DNA from: Hymenobacter sp. BT18
Lineage (GTDB): Bacteria; Bacteroidota; Bacteroidia; Cytophagales; Hymenobacteraceae
Direction: 5' to 3'
Assembly (NCBI RefSeq): GCF_012273015.1
Contig: NZ_CP050954.1
Span: 434,001 to 498,000 of the forward strand
Length of the DNA: 64,000 bases
The position numbers were made by a program, and so were the translations under genes. This document shows, piece by piece, positions 52,554-61,011 of this stretch; position 1 is the stretch's first letter; the number at the start of each line of letters is the position of its first letter. The notes under the pieces were generated by a model, which did no database searches, had not been told where the DNA came from, and saw only the letters and a program-made list of their open reading frames with translations.

Positions 52554-53115
52554 ATTCTGGCCTAATTTCTTCTTCTGCCTGCTGCGCGTTGCTTACGGCC
52601 GCCGGCTGCCGGGCAGCCAGGCGCTTGAACACCGGCTGCAGCCCCAGGTAGAGCAAGAGGCCCAGAGGTACCGAAAGCCCGGCCCACAGCAGCAGTGCCC
52701 CCAGCTCGGCCCGCCAAAGCAGCTGCAGCCCGCCGGCCCAGTCGTGGGCGAAGTAGTACTGCAGTCGGCTCAGCGTGAGTTGGGGGGCATGGCCTCCGCT
52801 GAGCAGGCGCCCACCCCATTGCAGCAGCGGAATCATCACCAGCAGCTGCAGGGGGCTCATTAAGTGGCTGACGAGCAGCATGGCCGCCACGTTCAGGCGC
52901 AGGCGCAGGGCCACGAAGGAAGCCAGTAGGGTAGTCACGCCCAGCAGGGGCACCAGCCCAAAGGATACGCCCAGCGCCACGGTGAGGGCCAGCTGCTTGG
53001 GTGAAAGTCCCTGCCGCAGGATGGCCAGAGCGGGCTGAATTACTTTACGCCGCAGCCAGCCATCCGGCGGGGCGGGAGGCCCGGAGGCATCGGGAGGGGG
53101 AAGCGGCTGTAACAC
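52552..53115 (-). CDS. DUF2062 membrane protein
   Basis: Protein of 187 residues. It matches DUF2062: GLSPKQLALTVALGVSFGLVPLLG, followed by LRLNVAAMLLVSHLMSPLQLLVMIPLLQWGG and two more hydrophobic segments. Role unknown; such proteins often accompany cell-envelope glycosyltransferases. The frame is open far upstream, but the sequence there is only the reverse of the YihY gene. The GTG at 53115 (VLQPLPPPDASG) was chosen because TACTTTCG, a -7-like box, lies 9 nt upstream. It is divergent from YihY with 97 nt between starts. Confidence 0.75.
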   Translation of the reverse strand: MLQPLPPPDASGPPAPPDGWLRRKVIQPALAILRQGLSPKQLALTVALGVSFGLVPLLGVTTLLASFVALRLRLNVAAMLLVSHLMSPLQLLVMIPLLQWGGRLLSGGHAPQLTLSRLQYYFAHDWAGGLQLLWRAELGALLLWAGLSVPLGLLLYLGLQPVFKRLAARQPAAVSNAQQAEEEIRPE

Positions 53116-53212
53116 AAAATCGGGCGAAAGTAGCGGGAGAAGATGCAGGGGCGCTGCGTATCTTCGCGCAATGCACCCGCGGCCATTCGCCCACAGGATG
53201 GGTGAGTAACCA

Positions 53213-54151
53213 ATGGCAAAAGTACGAGCCCCCGGCCAGCCCCGGCCTAAAGTCTGGACGGATTTCTTTTGGCTGCTGCGCAAGGCCGCCCAGGAGCTGG
53301 CAGCCAACGACCCGTTGCGCCTGGGCGCGGCTACCGCGTTTTTTACGTCATTTGCCCTGCCCCCTATTCTGATCATTCTGGTGCAGCTGCTGGGCTCCTT
53401 GTACTCCACTAGCTTGGTGCGGGGGCTGCTGCTCACCAAGCTGGCCAACCTGCTGGGCTCCTCGGCGGCGGAGCTGGTGCAGCAGATTCTGAAGAACGTG
53501 ACCAACGTGGAGCGCAGCCGGCTGGTGTCGTGGCTGGGGTTTGGGTTTCTGCTTTTCATTGCCACCACGCTGTTCGTGGTCATCCAGAACTCGCTCAATC
53601 AGCTCTGGAACATGCGGCCCCGGCGTACCACGAAGCAGCTGGCGAAGATGCTGAAGGAGCGGGCCCGCTCCCTGGGCGCCCTGCTGGCCACGGCGTTGCT
53701 TTCGGTGCTGGCCTTCACCTCCGATACTATTCTGGCTTTGTTCGCCGACTATATCAAGGACTTTGATGCCACCTTCGGCTATTATCTGGTGCAGATACTC
53801 AACCAGGTAATTTCTCTGCTGATACTGGCGGCCTGGTTTGCGGCCACGTTTCGCAACCTGAGTTTGGCCAAAGTACCCTGGCGGGCTGTGCTGCGCGGGG
53901 CCGTGCTCACCGCCGTGTTCATCGATATCGGCGAGTTTATTCTGGGGCACTTGCTGGTGCAGCGCAACCTGGGGCCCATTTACGGGCCGGCGTCCAGCCT
54001 GGTGCTGGTGCTGCTGTTCGTGTTTTACTCCGCCATGATTTTCTACTTCGGGGCCTGCTTCACCAAGGTCTACGCCCATTACATTGGCATTGATATCCGC
54101 CCCAAGAAGTCGGCCGTGCGCTACCGCCTGGTGGATGTGACGGAGGAGTAA
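53213..54151 (+). CDS. YihY/BrkB family inner membrane protein
   Basis: Protein of 312 residues with about six membrane segments (ATAFFTSFALPPILIILVQLLG, LVSWLGFGFLLFIATTLFVVIQNSLNQLW, SLLILAAWFAATFRN, VLVLLFVFYSAMIFYFGACF). NSLNQLWNMRP and GPIYGPASSLVLVLLF are family hallmarks. Once called ribonuclease BN, the family has no proven enzyme activity. A short basic N-terminus precedes the first segment. The ATG at 53213 is the clear start. Confidence 0.88.
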   Translation: MAKVRAPGQPRPKVWTDFFWLLRKAAQELAANDPLRLGAATAFFTSFALPPILIILVQLLGSLYSTSLVRGLLLTKLANLLGSSAAELVQQILKNVTNVERSRLVSWLGFGFLLFIATTLFVVIQNSLNQLWNMRPRRTTKQLAKMLKERARSLGALLATALLSVLAFTSDTILALFADYIKDFDATFGYYLVQILNQVISLLILAAWFAATFRNLSLAKVPWRAVLRGAVLTAVFIDIGEFILGHLLVQRNLGPIYGPASSLVLVLLFVFYSAMIFYFGACFTKVYAHYIGIDIRPKKSAVRYRLVDVTEE

Positions 54152-54194
54152 CGGGCTGAATGGCCAGCTGACCACCCAGGCAGTCAACAATAGT

Positions 54195-54202
54195 TACCTT
54201 TG
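54195..54202 (+). promoter_or_regulatory. -7 box directly before ATG (leaderless)
   Basis: TACCTTTG ends 4 nt before the ATG at 54207. Confidence 0.6.
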
Positions 54203-54206
54203 CCCC

Positions 54207-55595
54207 ATGAGTACCCTTACCTTCGCCGACCTCGGCCTCGCGCCCACCTTGCTGCAAGCTCTCGAAGAGCTGACTTTCGCGGCCCCTACCCCCGTCCAAG
54301 AACAAGTTATTCCGATGGCGCTGGCCGGGCAGGACGTGGTAGGGCAGGCGCCTACCGGCTCCGGCAAAACCGCCGCCTACGGCCTGTCGGTGCTGCAGCA
54401 GCTGGATGTGCAGGTAGATGCCGTGCAGGTGATTGTGCTGGTGCCGGCCCGGGAGCTGGCCCTGCAGGTGCGCGACGCCCTCAAAAAGCTCGGCAAGTAC
54501 TTGCCCAACCTGCGCGTAGCGGCCTTCTACGGAGGGCACGCGTTCCGCGAGGAAACAGCCTCACTCAAGCAGGCGCCGCACGTGGTAGTGGCCACGCCCG
54601 GCCGTCTGCTCGACCACTTCGAGCGGCGCAGCATCATTCCCAATCAGCTGAAGGTGCTGGTGCTGGATGAAGCCGATAAGCTGCTGGAGCTGGGCTTCCA
54701 GGACGAGCTGGTGGAGATAATCAAGCGCCTGCCGCGCCGCCGCCAGACCCTGCTGTTCTCGGCTACCATGTCGGACAAAGTACTGGATCTGATTCGCAAG
54801 AATCTGACGCGGCCCCGCGTGGTAAATGCCGGCGAAGACACCGACGAGCTACCCGAAAACCTTACGCTGCTGGGCCACGTGGGTACCCTGGAGCAAAAGC
54901 CCGCCGCCCTGCTGCACCTGCTCAACCAGCCCGAAACCGGCCGCGCCCTCATTTTCTGCAACACCCGGGAGCGGTGCGCCGAGCTGGCCCGCTTCCTGCA
55001 CGGGCGCGGGGTGGCGGCCGAAATGCTGCACGGTAAAATGCCCCAGCCCGAGCGGGACAAAGCCCTGATGAAGCTGCGCAACAACTCGGCCCAGGTGCTG
55101 GTAGCCACCGACGTAGCCGCCCGCGGCCTCGACGTGACCCTGCTCGACACCGTGGTGCAGTACGACGCCCCCGACAAAGCCGACGGTTTCCAGCACCGTG
55201 CCGGCCGCACCGCCCGCGCCGGCGCTGCGGGCACGGCCCACCTGCTGGCCACGCCCAAAGAGCAAGCCCACGTGCAGAAGTGGCCCATTGCCGAAGGCAT
55301 CAAGTGGAAGCCCATGCATGCGCCCAAGCTACCACCCGCTGCGCCCAAAGCGCCCCGCCCCGAAAACGTAACCCTGCACGTTTCGGCCGGCAAGAAGGAT
55401 AAGGTAAGTGCCCACGACCTGGTAGGTGCCTTCGTAAACGTGGGCGGCGTGGGCCGCGACCAGGTGGGTCATATCGAAGTCTTCGATTACTACAGCTACG
55501 TGGCCGTGCCCCGCCAGATGGCCCCGGAAGTGGCCGAGCGCCTGATGGGAGCTAAGGTGAAAGGCAAGAAAGTGCGCGTGTCGGTAGTGGAGTAA
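54207..55595 (+). CDS. DEAD-box RNA helicase, DbpA-like
   Basis: RNA helicase of 462 residues. Motifs: Q motif region TPVQEQVIP, motif I APTGSGKT (in place of the usual AQTGTGKT), motif Ia PARELALQV, motif II DEADKLLELGF, motif III FSATMS, motif V ARGLDV and motif VI HRAGRTARAG. The C-terminal domain (LHVSAGKKDKVSAHDLVGAF, about 392-460) is a DbpA-type RNA-binding domain that in E. coli recognises 23S rRNA hairpin 92. A role in large-subunit assembly is likely. The leaderless promoter 4 nt upstream fixes the ATG. It is distinct from the Gly-rich DeaD at 21692. Confidence 0.9.
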   Translation: MSTLTFADLGLAPTLLQALEELTFAAPTPVQEQVIPMALAGQDVVGQAPTGSGKTAAYGLSVLQQLDVQVDAVQVIVLVPARELALQVRDALKKLGKYLPNLRVAAFYGGHAFREETASLKQAPHVVVATPGRLLDHFERRSIIPNQLKVLVLDEADKLLELGFQDELVEIIKRLPRRRQTLLFSATMSDKVLDLIRKNLTRPRVVNAGEDTDELPENLTLLGHVGTLEQKPAALLHLLNQPETGRALIFCNTRERCAELARFLHGRGVAAEMLHGKMPQPERDKALMKLRNNSAQVLVATDVAARGLDVTLLDTVVQYDAPDKADGFQHRAGRTARAGAAGTAHLLATPKEQAHVQKWPIAEGIKWKPMHAPKLPPAAPKAPRPENVTLHVSAGKKDKVSAHDLVGAFVNVGGVGRDQVGHIEVFDYYSYVAVPRQMAPEVAERLMGAKVKGKKVRVSVVE

Positions 55596-55648
55596 ACGCT
55601 CCGGCTGCTTGGAATAGCTGCTAAAGCTAGCTTGCGGCAGTTGGTTTT

Positions 55649-56206
55649 TTAGGGGTTGGTGCGTAAGGCTGGTACCTGCAGCCGCTTGCCTTTCTCGTCG
55701 AGCGGATACATGTGGGTGGAATCCGCCAATAGGTCTACTTTCAGCCGGAGCATTGGCCTGCCAGAGCCATGGGGGCCCCGCCGCAGTGCCTCCAGTAATG
55801 CGTTTTGCACCTTAGTTGGTATCGGCTTATGTAGTGGCTTCGTAGCCAAGGGCAGAGCCAGCGCCAGAGTCCGTACGCCGCCGGCCGGTACTGGCAGCCC
55901 CCGGCCTTGGTCGTGGTCTGATTCCGGCCAGGCGTAGCCCCGGAAGTACAGGCTCCCGTACGCCCGGCGCAGCGTAAAGGCCCGGTCATTGTCGTTATGA
56001 ATTTCCACCACTAGATGCAGCATAGGTGGTGTAGTGGGGGTTGCCGCCGATAGGCTGTCGGCCGACACCACCCGGGCCGCATAGTGGGGCACTTGGAACA
56101 ACGCCCCCACCAACGAGGCGCATTGGCCCCAGAGCAACAGCGCCAATAGACCCACCAGGGCCAGTACAGCAGACGACGGGCGCCGAACCAGAGCAGCTTT
56201 TCCCAT
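55649..56206 (-). CDS. hypothetical membrane-anchored protein
   Basis: Protein of 185 residues. A signal anchor near the N-terminus (SAVLALVGLLALLLWGQCASLVGAL) is followed by a beta-rich domain with LHLVVEIHNDNDRAFTLRRAYGSLYFRGYAW, recalling LEA14/WHy-type domains. No clear family was assigned. The ATG at 56206 is used; a TTG three codons upstream is less likely. It is divergent from the Lgt-like gene by 64 nt. Confidence 0.65.
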   Translation of the reverse strand: MGKAALVRRPSSAVLALVGLLALLLWGQCASLVGALFQVPHYAARVVSADSLSAATPTTPPMLHLVVEIHNDNDRAFTLRRAYGSLYFRGYAWPESDHDQGRGLPVPAGGVRTLALALPLATKPLHKPIPTKVQNALLEALRRGPHGSGRPMLRLKVDLLADSTHMYPLDEKGKRLQVPALRTNP

Positions 56207-56270
56207 GGAGCCCAACTTACCGAAAATGCCGTAATTGAGCCCAAGCTGCCTTCGCCGGTTTTGAGGGGCA

Positions 56271-57077
56271 GTGCTTACCCCGATTTTTCTGCCCCTGTTC
56301 TTGACGTATCCCGTCCAACTTATCTTCGGTCCGCTGGTGCTGCCGGTACACCTCTTGTTCGAGGTGCTGGCCTACTCTCTGGGCTACCGGTTCTACCAAA
56401 AGCTGCGCGCCCGCACCCTCGACCCGATTTCCGACGAGCACCGCCTCTGGATTTTTGTGGGCTGCGCGGCCGGGGCGCTGCTGGGCTCCCGGGCGCTGGG
56501 GCTGCTGGAGCACCCGGAGCTGCTAGCCCACCCACCCGGCGGCTGGCTGTACTACTTCACTAACAAAACCATTGTGGGTGGCCTGCTCGGCGGACTTATC
56601 GGCGTGGAGCTGACCAAGAAGCGCCTCGGCGTAACGGCCTCCAGCGGCGACCTGATGGTGTACCCCATTCTGCTAGGCATGTGTTTGGGCCGCCTGGGCT
56701 GCCACTTCGCCGGCCTCACCGATGGCACCTTCGGCACCGCCACCACCCTGCCCTGGGGAATCGACTTCGGCGACGGAACCTCGCGTCACCCCACCAACCT
56801 CTACGAAATCGGCTGGCTGGCCTTGCTGGGCGCGGGCCTCTGGCTGGCGGAGCGCCGCCGGCCGCTGCCCGCGGGCTGGCGGTTCCGGTTTTTTATGGTA
56901 GGTTACCTGCTGTTCCGCCTGCTGGTCGAGTTCCTCAAGCCCACGCCCACCCCGAGCGGCTGGGGCCTCACCGCCATTCAGTGGGCCTGCGTGGCTGGGC
57001 TGGGGTATTATGGGTGGCTATACGCTACTTGTAATACAATTATAGCGGACTCAAAAAATGGTAAAGCATACAAATAG
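56271..57077 (+). CDS. Lgt-like (prolipoprotein diacylglyceryl transferase family) membrane protein
   Basis: Protein of 268 residues with about seven membrane segments. The region LGMCLGRLGCHFAGLTDGTFGTATTLPWGIDFGDGTSRHPTNLYE aligns with the Lgt signature, where GRxGNFxNxE is usual; here it reads GRLGCHFAGL. The conserved HPTxLYE end is kept (HPTNLYE). This divergent form occurs in Bacteroidota and may be a paralogue rather than the housekeeping enzyme. The start is GTG at 56271. The last 15 residues (NTIIADSKNGKAYK) lie in AT-rich sequence that continues into the next gene, so the natural C-terminus may have been replaced. Confidence 0.75.
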   Translation: MLTPIFLPLFLTYPVQLIFGPLVLPVHLLFEVLAYSLGYRFYQKLRARTLDPISDEHRLWIFVGCAAGALLGSRALGLLEHPELLAHPPGGWLYYFTNKTIVGGLLGGLIGVELTKKRLGVTASSGDLMVYPILLGMCLGRLGCHFAGLTDGTFGTATTLPWGIDFGDGTSRHPTNLYEIGWLALLGAGLWLAERRRPLPAGWRFRFFMVGYLLFRLLVEFLKPTPTPSGWGLTAIQWACVAGLGYYGWLYATCNTIIADSKNGKAYK

Positions 57078-57082
57078 ATATT

Positions 57083-57595
57083 ATGAGAAATAGTTCTAAG
57101 CGCTGGCTGATGAGTATGCTAAAAACATCAGGCAGTCAGAGGAGATATGTGCAGAATGGAAACGCTGCTGATGAGAGGCATGTAAAGGGTAAAACGTGCT
57201 TTGACAATCTACCAAAACACGAAAGTGTAAAATCGACGCTTAAGTTTTATAATGGCAAAATTAATACTGGGCCATTGGTAAAGTTTCTTCGAAATAATAT
57301 TGGAGCAGACTGGGATGAGGTGTATTCAGAAGTCATTGCTCGAATTCCATCCAAACTATTGGATTACAAGGAAATGATTTTCTGGTTTGTAGCAGACAAA
57401 GTAGATGTGGTTGATGGAAAGCTTTGGAATAGAAAAACGCAGAAATTTATCTGGACTGATGGACCATATATCTTAAGGCATCACACCGAAATGAATCTTA
57501 ATCCAGAGTTCAGGGAGTTTTATGTCGATTCAGACACCAATATCCTAAAACATATTCCACAAAAATCTTTCAAGAAAATTAGTGTTCGTCAGTAG
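57083..57595 (+). CDS. AT-rich orphan protein, hypothetical
   Basis: Protein of 170 residues, far richer in A+T than any neighbouring gene. No signal or membrane segment. The centre reads TLKFYNGKINTGPLVKFLRNNIGADWDEVYSEVIARIPSK, a phrase recalling a small family of uncharacterised bacterial proteins with a (P/T)LxxFLxxxVGxxWDxVYSEI pattern. Function is unknown. It starts 5 nt after the Lgt-like stop and ends 35 nt before the radical SAM start. Composition and abrupt borders (about 57025 and 57625) suggest recent horizontal gain. Confidence 0.7.
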   Translation: MRNSSKRWLMSMLKTSGSQRRYVQNGNAADERHVKGKTCFDNLPKHESVKSTLKFYNGKINTGPLVKFLRNNIGADWDEVYSEVIARIPSKLLDYKEMIFWFVADKVDVVDGKLWNRKTQKFIWTDGPYILRHHTEMNLNPEFREFYVDSDTNILKHIPQKSFKKISVRQ

Positions 57596-57630
57596 AAATG
57601 ATTTTTGTCATTTAGTTTTTTATCCCTCTC

Positions 57631-59031
57631 ATGCCCGAACGTCCCTATACCTACTACGACTTCACCCTGAGCTTGTGCCCGCACTGCTTGCGCCGGGTGG
57701 AGGCCAAAATTGTCTTCGAGGACGGGCAGGTGTTCATGCTCAAGCGCTGCCCCACCCACGGCCGGCAAAAAGTGCGCATCGCCACCGACGTGGAGTACTA
57801 CAAGAGCATCCGCAACTACGTGAAGCCCAGCGAAACCCCACGCCGCTTCAACACCGCCACCCACTACGGCTGCCCCTACGACTGTGGCCTGTGCACCGAC
57901 CACGAGCAGCACAGCTGCCTGACCGTCATTGAAATAACGGACCGCTGCAACCTGACCTGCCCCACCTGCTACGCCGAAAGCAGCCCCCACCACGGTCGGC
58001 ACCGCACCCTGGAGGAAGTGGAGGCCATGATTGACGTGCTTGTTCTCAACGAAGGGGAGCCCGACGTAGTGCAGATTTCGGGCGGGGAGCCCACCCTGCA
58101 CCCGCAGTTCTGGGAAATACTGGACATGTGCAAGCGCAAGCCCATCAAGCACCTGATGGTGAACACCAACGGCGTGCGTCTGGCCAAGGATGAGGAGTTT
58201 GTGGCCCGGCTGGCTACCTACGCCGGGGCTTTCGAGGTGTACCTGCAGTTCGACTCCTTCCGCGAAAACGTGCTGCTCACCATGCGCGGCCGCGACCTGC
58301 GCGAAGTCAGGATGAAAGCCCTGGAGCACCTGAACAAGTATAACCTGAGCACCACCCTCGTCGTGACCCTGCAAAAGGGCCTCAACGACGACGAAATGGG
58401 CGAAATTATCGACTTTGCGCTAAAGCAGCGGTGCGTGCGCGGGGTCACGTTTCAGCCCACCCAGGCGGCCGGCCGCCTCGACAACTTCAACCCCGAAACT
58501 GACTCATTTTCGCTCACCGAAGTGCGTCAGGGCATCATCAACCAGAGCCCGGTCTTCACGGCCCAGGACCTGCTGCCCGTGCCCTGCAACCCCGATGCGC
58601 TGGCCATGGCCTACGCCCTCAAGCTGGAAGGCGAGGTCTACCCGCTCACCCGCTACATCGACCCGGCCGAGCTGCTCACCAACAGCAGCAACACCATCGT
58701 GTACGAACGGGACCCGCGCCTGCGCCAGCACATGCTGCGCCTGTTCAGCACCGCCAACACCGTGGATACCGTGGTGCCCGAGCTCAACCAGCTGCTTTGC
58801 TGCCTGCCCCAGGTGTCGGCGCCCAACCTGGGCTACGAAAACCTGTTCCGGGTCATCATCCTGCAGTTCATGGACGCCTGGAACTTCGACGTGCGGGCCG
58901 TGAAAAAGTCCTGCGTCCACATCGTGAGCAAGGACCTGAAAATCATTCCCTTCGAAACCATGAATATCTTCTACCGCGACCCGGAAAAGCTGGCCCGCCT
59001 GGCCGAGCTGCGCGAAGCCTCCGTTTTATAG
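57631..59031 (+). CDS. radical SAM enzyme, COG1964-type
   Basis: Protein of 466 residues. The N-terminal region has Cys pairs (LCPHCLRRVEA, LKRCPTHG, GCPYDCGLCTDH) that may bind extra metal clusters. The radical SAM motif is CNLTCPTCYAES (about 110-120), with GGEPTLHP following. The arrangement matches COG1964-type enzymes, which include MJ0619-like pterin methylases and the tetraether lipid synthase Tes. Which of these, if any, applies here cannot be told from sequence alone. Two small membrane proteins follow with 1- and 11-nt gaps. The ATG at 57631 precedes a normal N-terminus. Confidence 0.85.
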   Translation: MPERPYTYYDFTLSLCPHCLRRVEAKIVFEDGQVFMLKRCPTHGRQKVRIATDVEYYKSIRNYVKPSETPRRFNTATHYGCPYDCGLCTDHEQHSCLTVIEITDRCNLTCPTCYAESSPHHGRHRTLEEVEAMIDVLVLNEGEPDVVQISGGEPTLHPQFWEILDMCKRKPIKHLMVNTNGVRLAKDEEFVARLATYAGAFEVYLQFDSFRENVLLTMRGRDLREVRMKALEHLNKYNLSTTLVVTLQKGLNDDEMGEIIDFALKQRCVRGVTFQPTQAAGRLDNFNPETDSFSLTEVRQGIINQSPVFTAQDLLPVPCNPDALAMAYALKLEGEVYPLTRYIDPAELLTNSSNTIVYERDPRLRQHMLRLFSTANTVDTVVPELNQLLCCLPQVSAPNLGYENLFRVIILQFMDAWNFDVRAVKKSCVHIVSKDLKIIPFETMNIFYRDPEKLARLAELREASVL

Positions 59032-59032
59032 T

Positions 59033-59314
59033 ATGGAAACGCCGTCCCCTGAGAAAGGCCGTGTGGGCCTAGTCCTGCTCATCAATCTGGGCATTATTGT
59101 GGTTTTGCACGTGGGGCGGCAACTGCTCGACAGCAACGAGAGTATCTTCTTGATTCTGTTTGGTATGTCCTTTCTCAACGGCATGCTGTTTTTGCTGATG
59201 CTCGTGACGGGGAAGCGGAAAACCAGCCTGGGTTTCTTCCTGGCGGCCCTGCTGGTTTTCATCATTGGCTTCGGCGACTGCGCCACCCACCTTAATCTTG
59301 GCAACATGCACTAA
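59033..59314 (+). CDS. small membrane protein downstream of radical SAM gene
   Basis: Protein of 93 residues with three hydrophobic segments (VLLINLGIIVVLHVG, IFLILFGMSFLNGMLFLLMLVTG, LGFFLAALLVFIIGFGDCA). The start is 1 nt after the radical SAM stop, so they are almost certainly one operon. The C-terminal LVFIIGFGDC recurs in the next protein as LVLIIGFGAC; the two are probably distant paralogues. Function unknown. Confidence 0.7.
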   Translation: METPSPEKGRVGLVLLINLGIIVVLHVGRQLLDSNESIFLILFGMSFLNGMLFLLMLVTGKRKTSLGFFLAALLVFIIGFGDCATHLNLGNMH

Positions 59315-59325
59315 CCTCAACCGCT

Positions 59326-59628
59326 ATGGAACCAACCCCAACACCCCGCCCTAACCATGTGTTGCGCAACAACCTGCTGCTCGTGCTGGTAGCGGCCGTA
59401 GTGCTGGGCTTGCTGGGGCGGTTTGTAGCGGTGGGCGCCGCTTTCCTGTTTGCGGGCGGCTACCTGGTACAAGTGCTGGTGAATGTGGTGCTGGGTGTGG
59501 TGCGGCTGGTGAAGGCCGAGCCGGGTCGAAGCGCCGCGCCTTACTTTCTAAGTGCCCTGCTGGTGCTCATCATCGGCTTCGGGGCCTGCAGCGCCATGGT
59601 GCTGGCCGGCCTGGACACCATGAATTGA
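59326..59628 (+). CDS. small membrane protein, second in radical SAM operon
   Basis: Protein of 100 residues with hydrophobic segments (NLLLVLVAAVVLGLLGRFVAVGAAFLFAGGYL, LVNVVLGVVRLV, FLSALLVLIIGFGACSAMVLAG). It starts 11 nt after the preceding gene. It shares the L(L)V(F/L)IIGFGxC motif and overall layout with its neighbour. No family name is known to me. About 80 nt of unremarkable sequence separate it from the convergent DUF3570 gene. Confidence 0.7.
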   Translation: MEPTPTPRPNHVLRNNLLLVLVAAVVLGLLGRFVAVGAAFLFAGGYLVQVLVNVVLGVVRLVKAEPGRSAAPYFLSALLVLIIGFGACSAMVLAGLDTMN

Positions 59629-59706
59629 TAGCCCAAAGCCAGCACTTTCTGATGCAGACTCTAAGCTGACTTCTTGGTTGAACTTAACGAGAATCTACCC
59701 CTTAGC

Positions 59707-61008
59707 CTAGGGAAGGGTAAAGGAAAGGTCGGCGCTGATTAGGTTGGCCGTGAGGCCGGTGCTCTGCCGATAATGCGCGTAGCGCAAATCCAGGGCTTTG
59801 AACTTGGCCACCTGGCCTCCAAAGGGCGTTTTGAAGCGTCCAATGCCATACACCGGAGAGTAGCGCAGCCCCAGCCCCAGCTTGTTAGCGGAGAAGTTAG
59901 CCAGATCGTAATCGGAGGTATAGTATTCATCCGTGACGCTGTGCTCCAGATAGGGCGCGAAGTACGTGGCGGCGGTTTGAGTGTGGTAGCGGTAGAAAGG
60001 GTACAGCACAAAAAAGGGCGTCACCTTTAGCGGCGTTTCCAGCTCCAGGGTGTGCGCCCTGATGCCAAAGTTGTCGTTGTAGAACCGGTAGTAGCCGCGC
60101 AGCTGCACTAGGTCGGTGGCGTAGTAGTTCAGGCGCAAACCCACCGGGTACTTCAGCCGTTGCCGGGGCAGCAGTTCGGTTTTAGCCGTGCCCAGCGCCC
60201 CACCGGTTTCCCGGAAGTATACGCGGTGAAAAGGCGTGCTCAGCAGTCCGTTCTGGGCTACCAGCTCGGTGCTCACGGCCGCCTGCAAGCGCTGGGTGAG
60301 TACCTGCGAGTACACCAGGTTCAGGTTGTAGCTCTGGCGCGTATCGAAGCCGGAGCCATGGTCGCCGCCCCGCCCCTGGCGCAGTTCCGCGGGCAGGATC
60401 AGCGTAGCCCGGTCAAAGAACACCTGCGCGGCTGCGCTCAGCTCGCGGTTGCCATCGGCGGAGGCACGCGCCCAGGAGGCGGTGATATTCCCCGAGAGGT
60501 AGTCGTATTCCTTGGAAAAGCCCCCACCCACGCCCACAATCGTGCGCTTATCGGCCAGCTGCCGCGAGTAGCCCAGGTCCAGGTGGTAGCGCGTATCCGA
60601 TGACGAAGGCGTGGACAGCACCTGGTCAATCCGGTCGGTGGAAGCGGAGGCGTAATAATCCACCCCCAGGTTGGCTGATACCCGCGTGGCGGAGTCCAGC
60701 GGCACGTTCAGGATAATGGTCGGGGTGAAGTCGGTTAGCTGCTGGGTGCCGCGGCCGCCTTCTACCGCCCCGTGGTCCCCCTCCTGGGCATAGTAGCTGG
60801 ACAGAATGTTGATTTCCGTTTCGCCGTGGTTGCTGGGGTTGGGCGGACTCGGCGCCATGGTAGCCGGGGCCCCGTAGCCGTCTACCCGGTTGGGGGTGGG
60901 CGTGGCCTGGGCGCAGGCCAGCGTAGGCGCGGCCAGCAACGCCAGAACCTGAAAAACTGTGGTAAGTGCAGAGCGGAGCATGGCAGAAGAAAAGCGCGGA
61001 TGTGTCAT
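59707..61008 (-). CDS. DUF3570 outer-membrane beta-barrel protein
   Basis: Protein of 433 residues. A signal peptide is present (a second ATG at 60981, MLRSALTTVFQVLALLAAP, may be the true start). The mature part consists of alternating beta strands (TRVSANLGVDYYASAS, YNLNLVYSQVLTQRLQAAVSTELV, LRLNYYATDLVQLRGYYRFY), ending in a strand with terminal aromatic-type pattern (LISADLSFTLP). This is the DUF3570 family, an outer-membrane barrel of unknown function. It is the last gene of the thioredoxin-ApbE-DUF4266-DUF3570 operon, 3 nt after DUF4266. Confidence 0.85.
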   Translation of the reverse strand: MTHPRFSSAMLRSALTTVFQVLALLAAPTLACAQATPTPNRVDGYGAPATMAPSPPNPSNHGETEINILSSYYAQEGDHGAVEGGRGTQQLTDFTPTIILNVPLDSATRVSANLGVDYYASASTDRIDQVLSTPSSSDTRYHLDLGYSRQLADKRTIVGVGGGFSKEYDYLSGNITASWARASADGNRELSAAAQVFFDRATLILPAELRQGRGGDHGSGFDTRQSYNLNLVYSQVLTQRLQAAVSTELVAQNGLLSTPFHRVYFRETGGALGTAKTELLPRQRLKYPVGLRLNYYATDLVQLRGYYRFYNDNFGIRAHTLELETPLKVTPFFVLYPFYRYHTQTAATYFAPYLEHSVTDEYYTSDYDLANFSANKLGLGLRYSPVYGIGRFKTPFGGQVAKFKALDLRYAHYRQSTGLTANLISADLSFTLP

Positions 61009-61011
61009 CGG

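Noticed and set aside
53116..53598. N-terminal extension of the DUF2062 protein to 53598
   Set aside because: The extension is the exact reverse strand of the YihY gene and has no membrane or domain pattern; a GTG with a -7-like box at 53115 is a better start.
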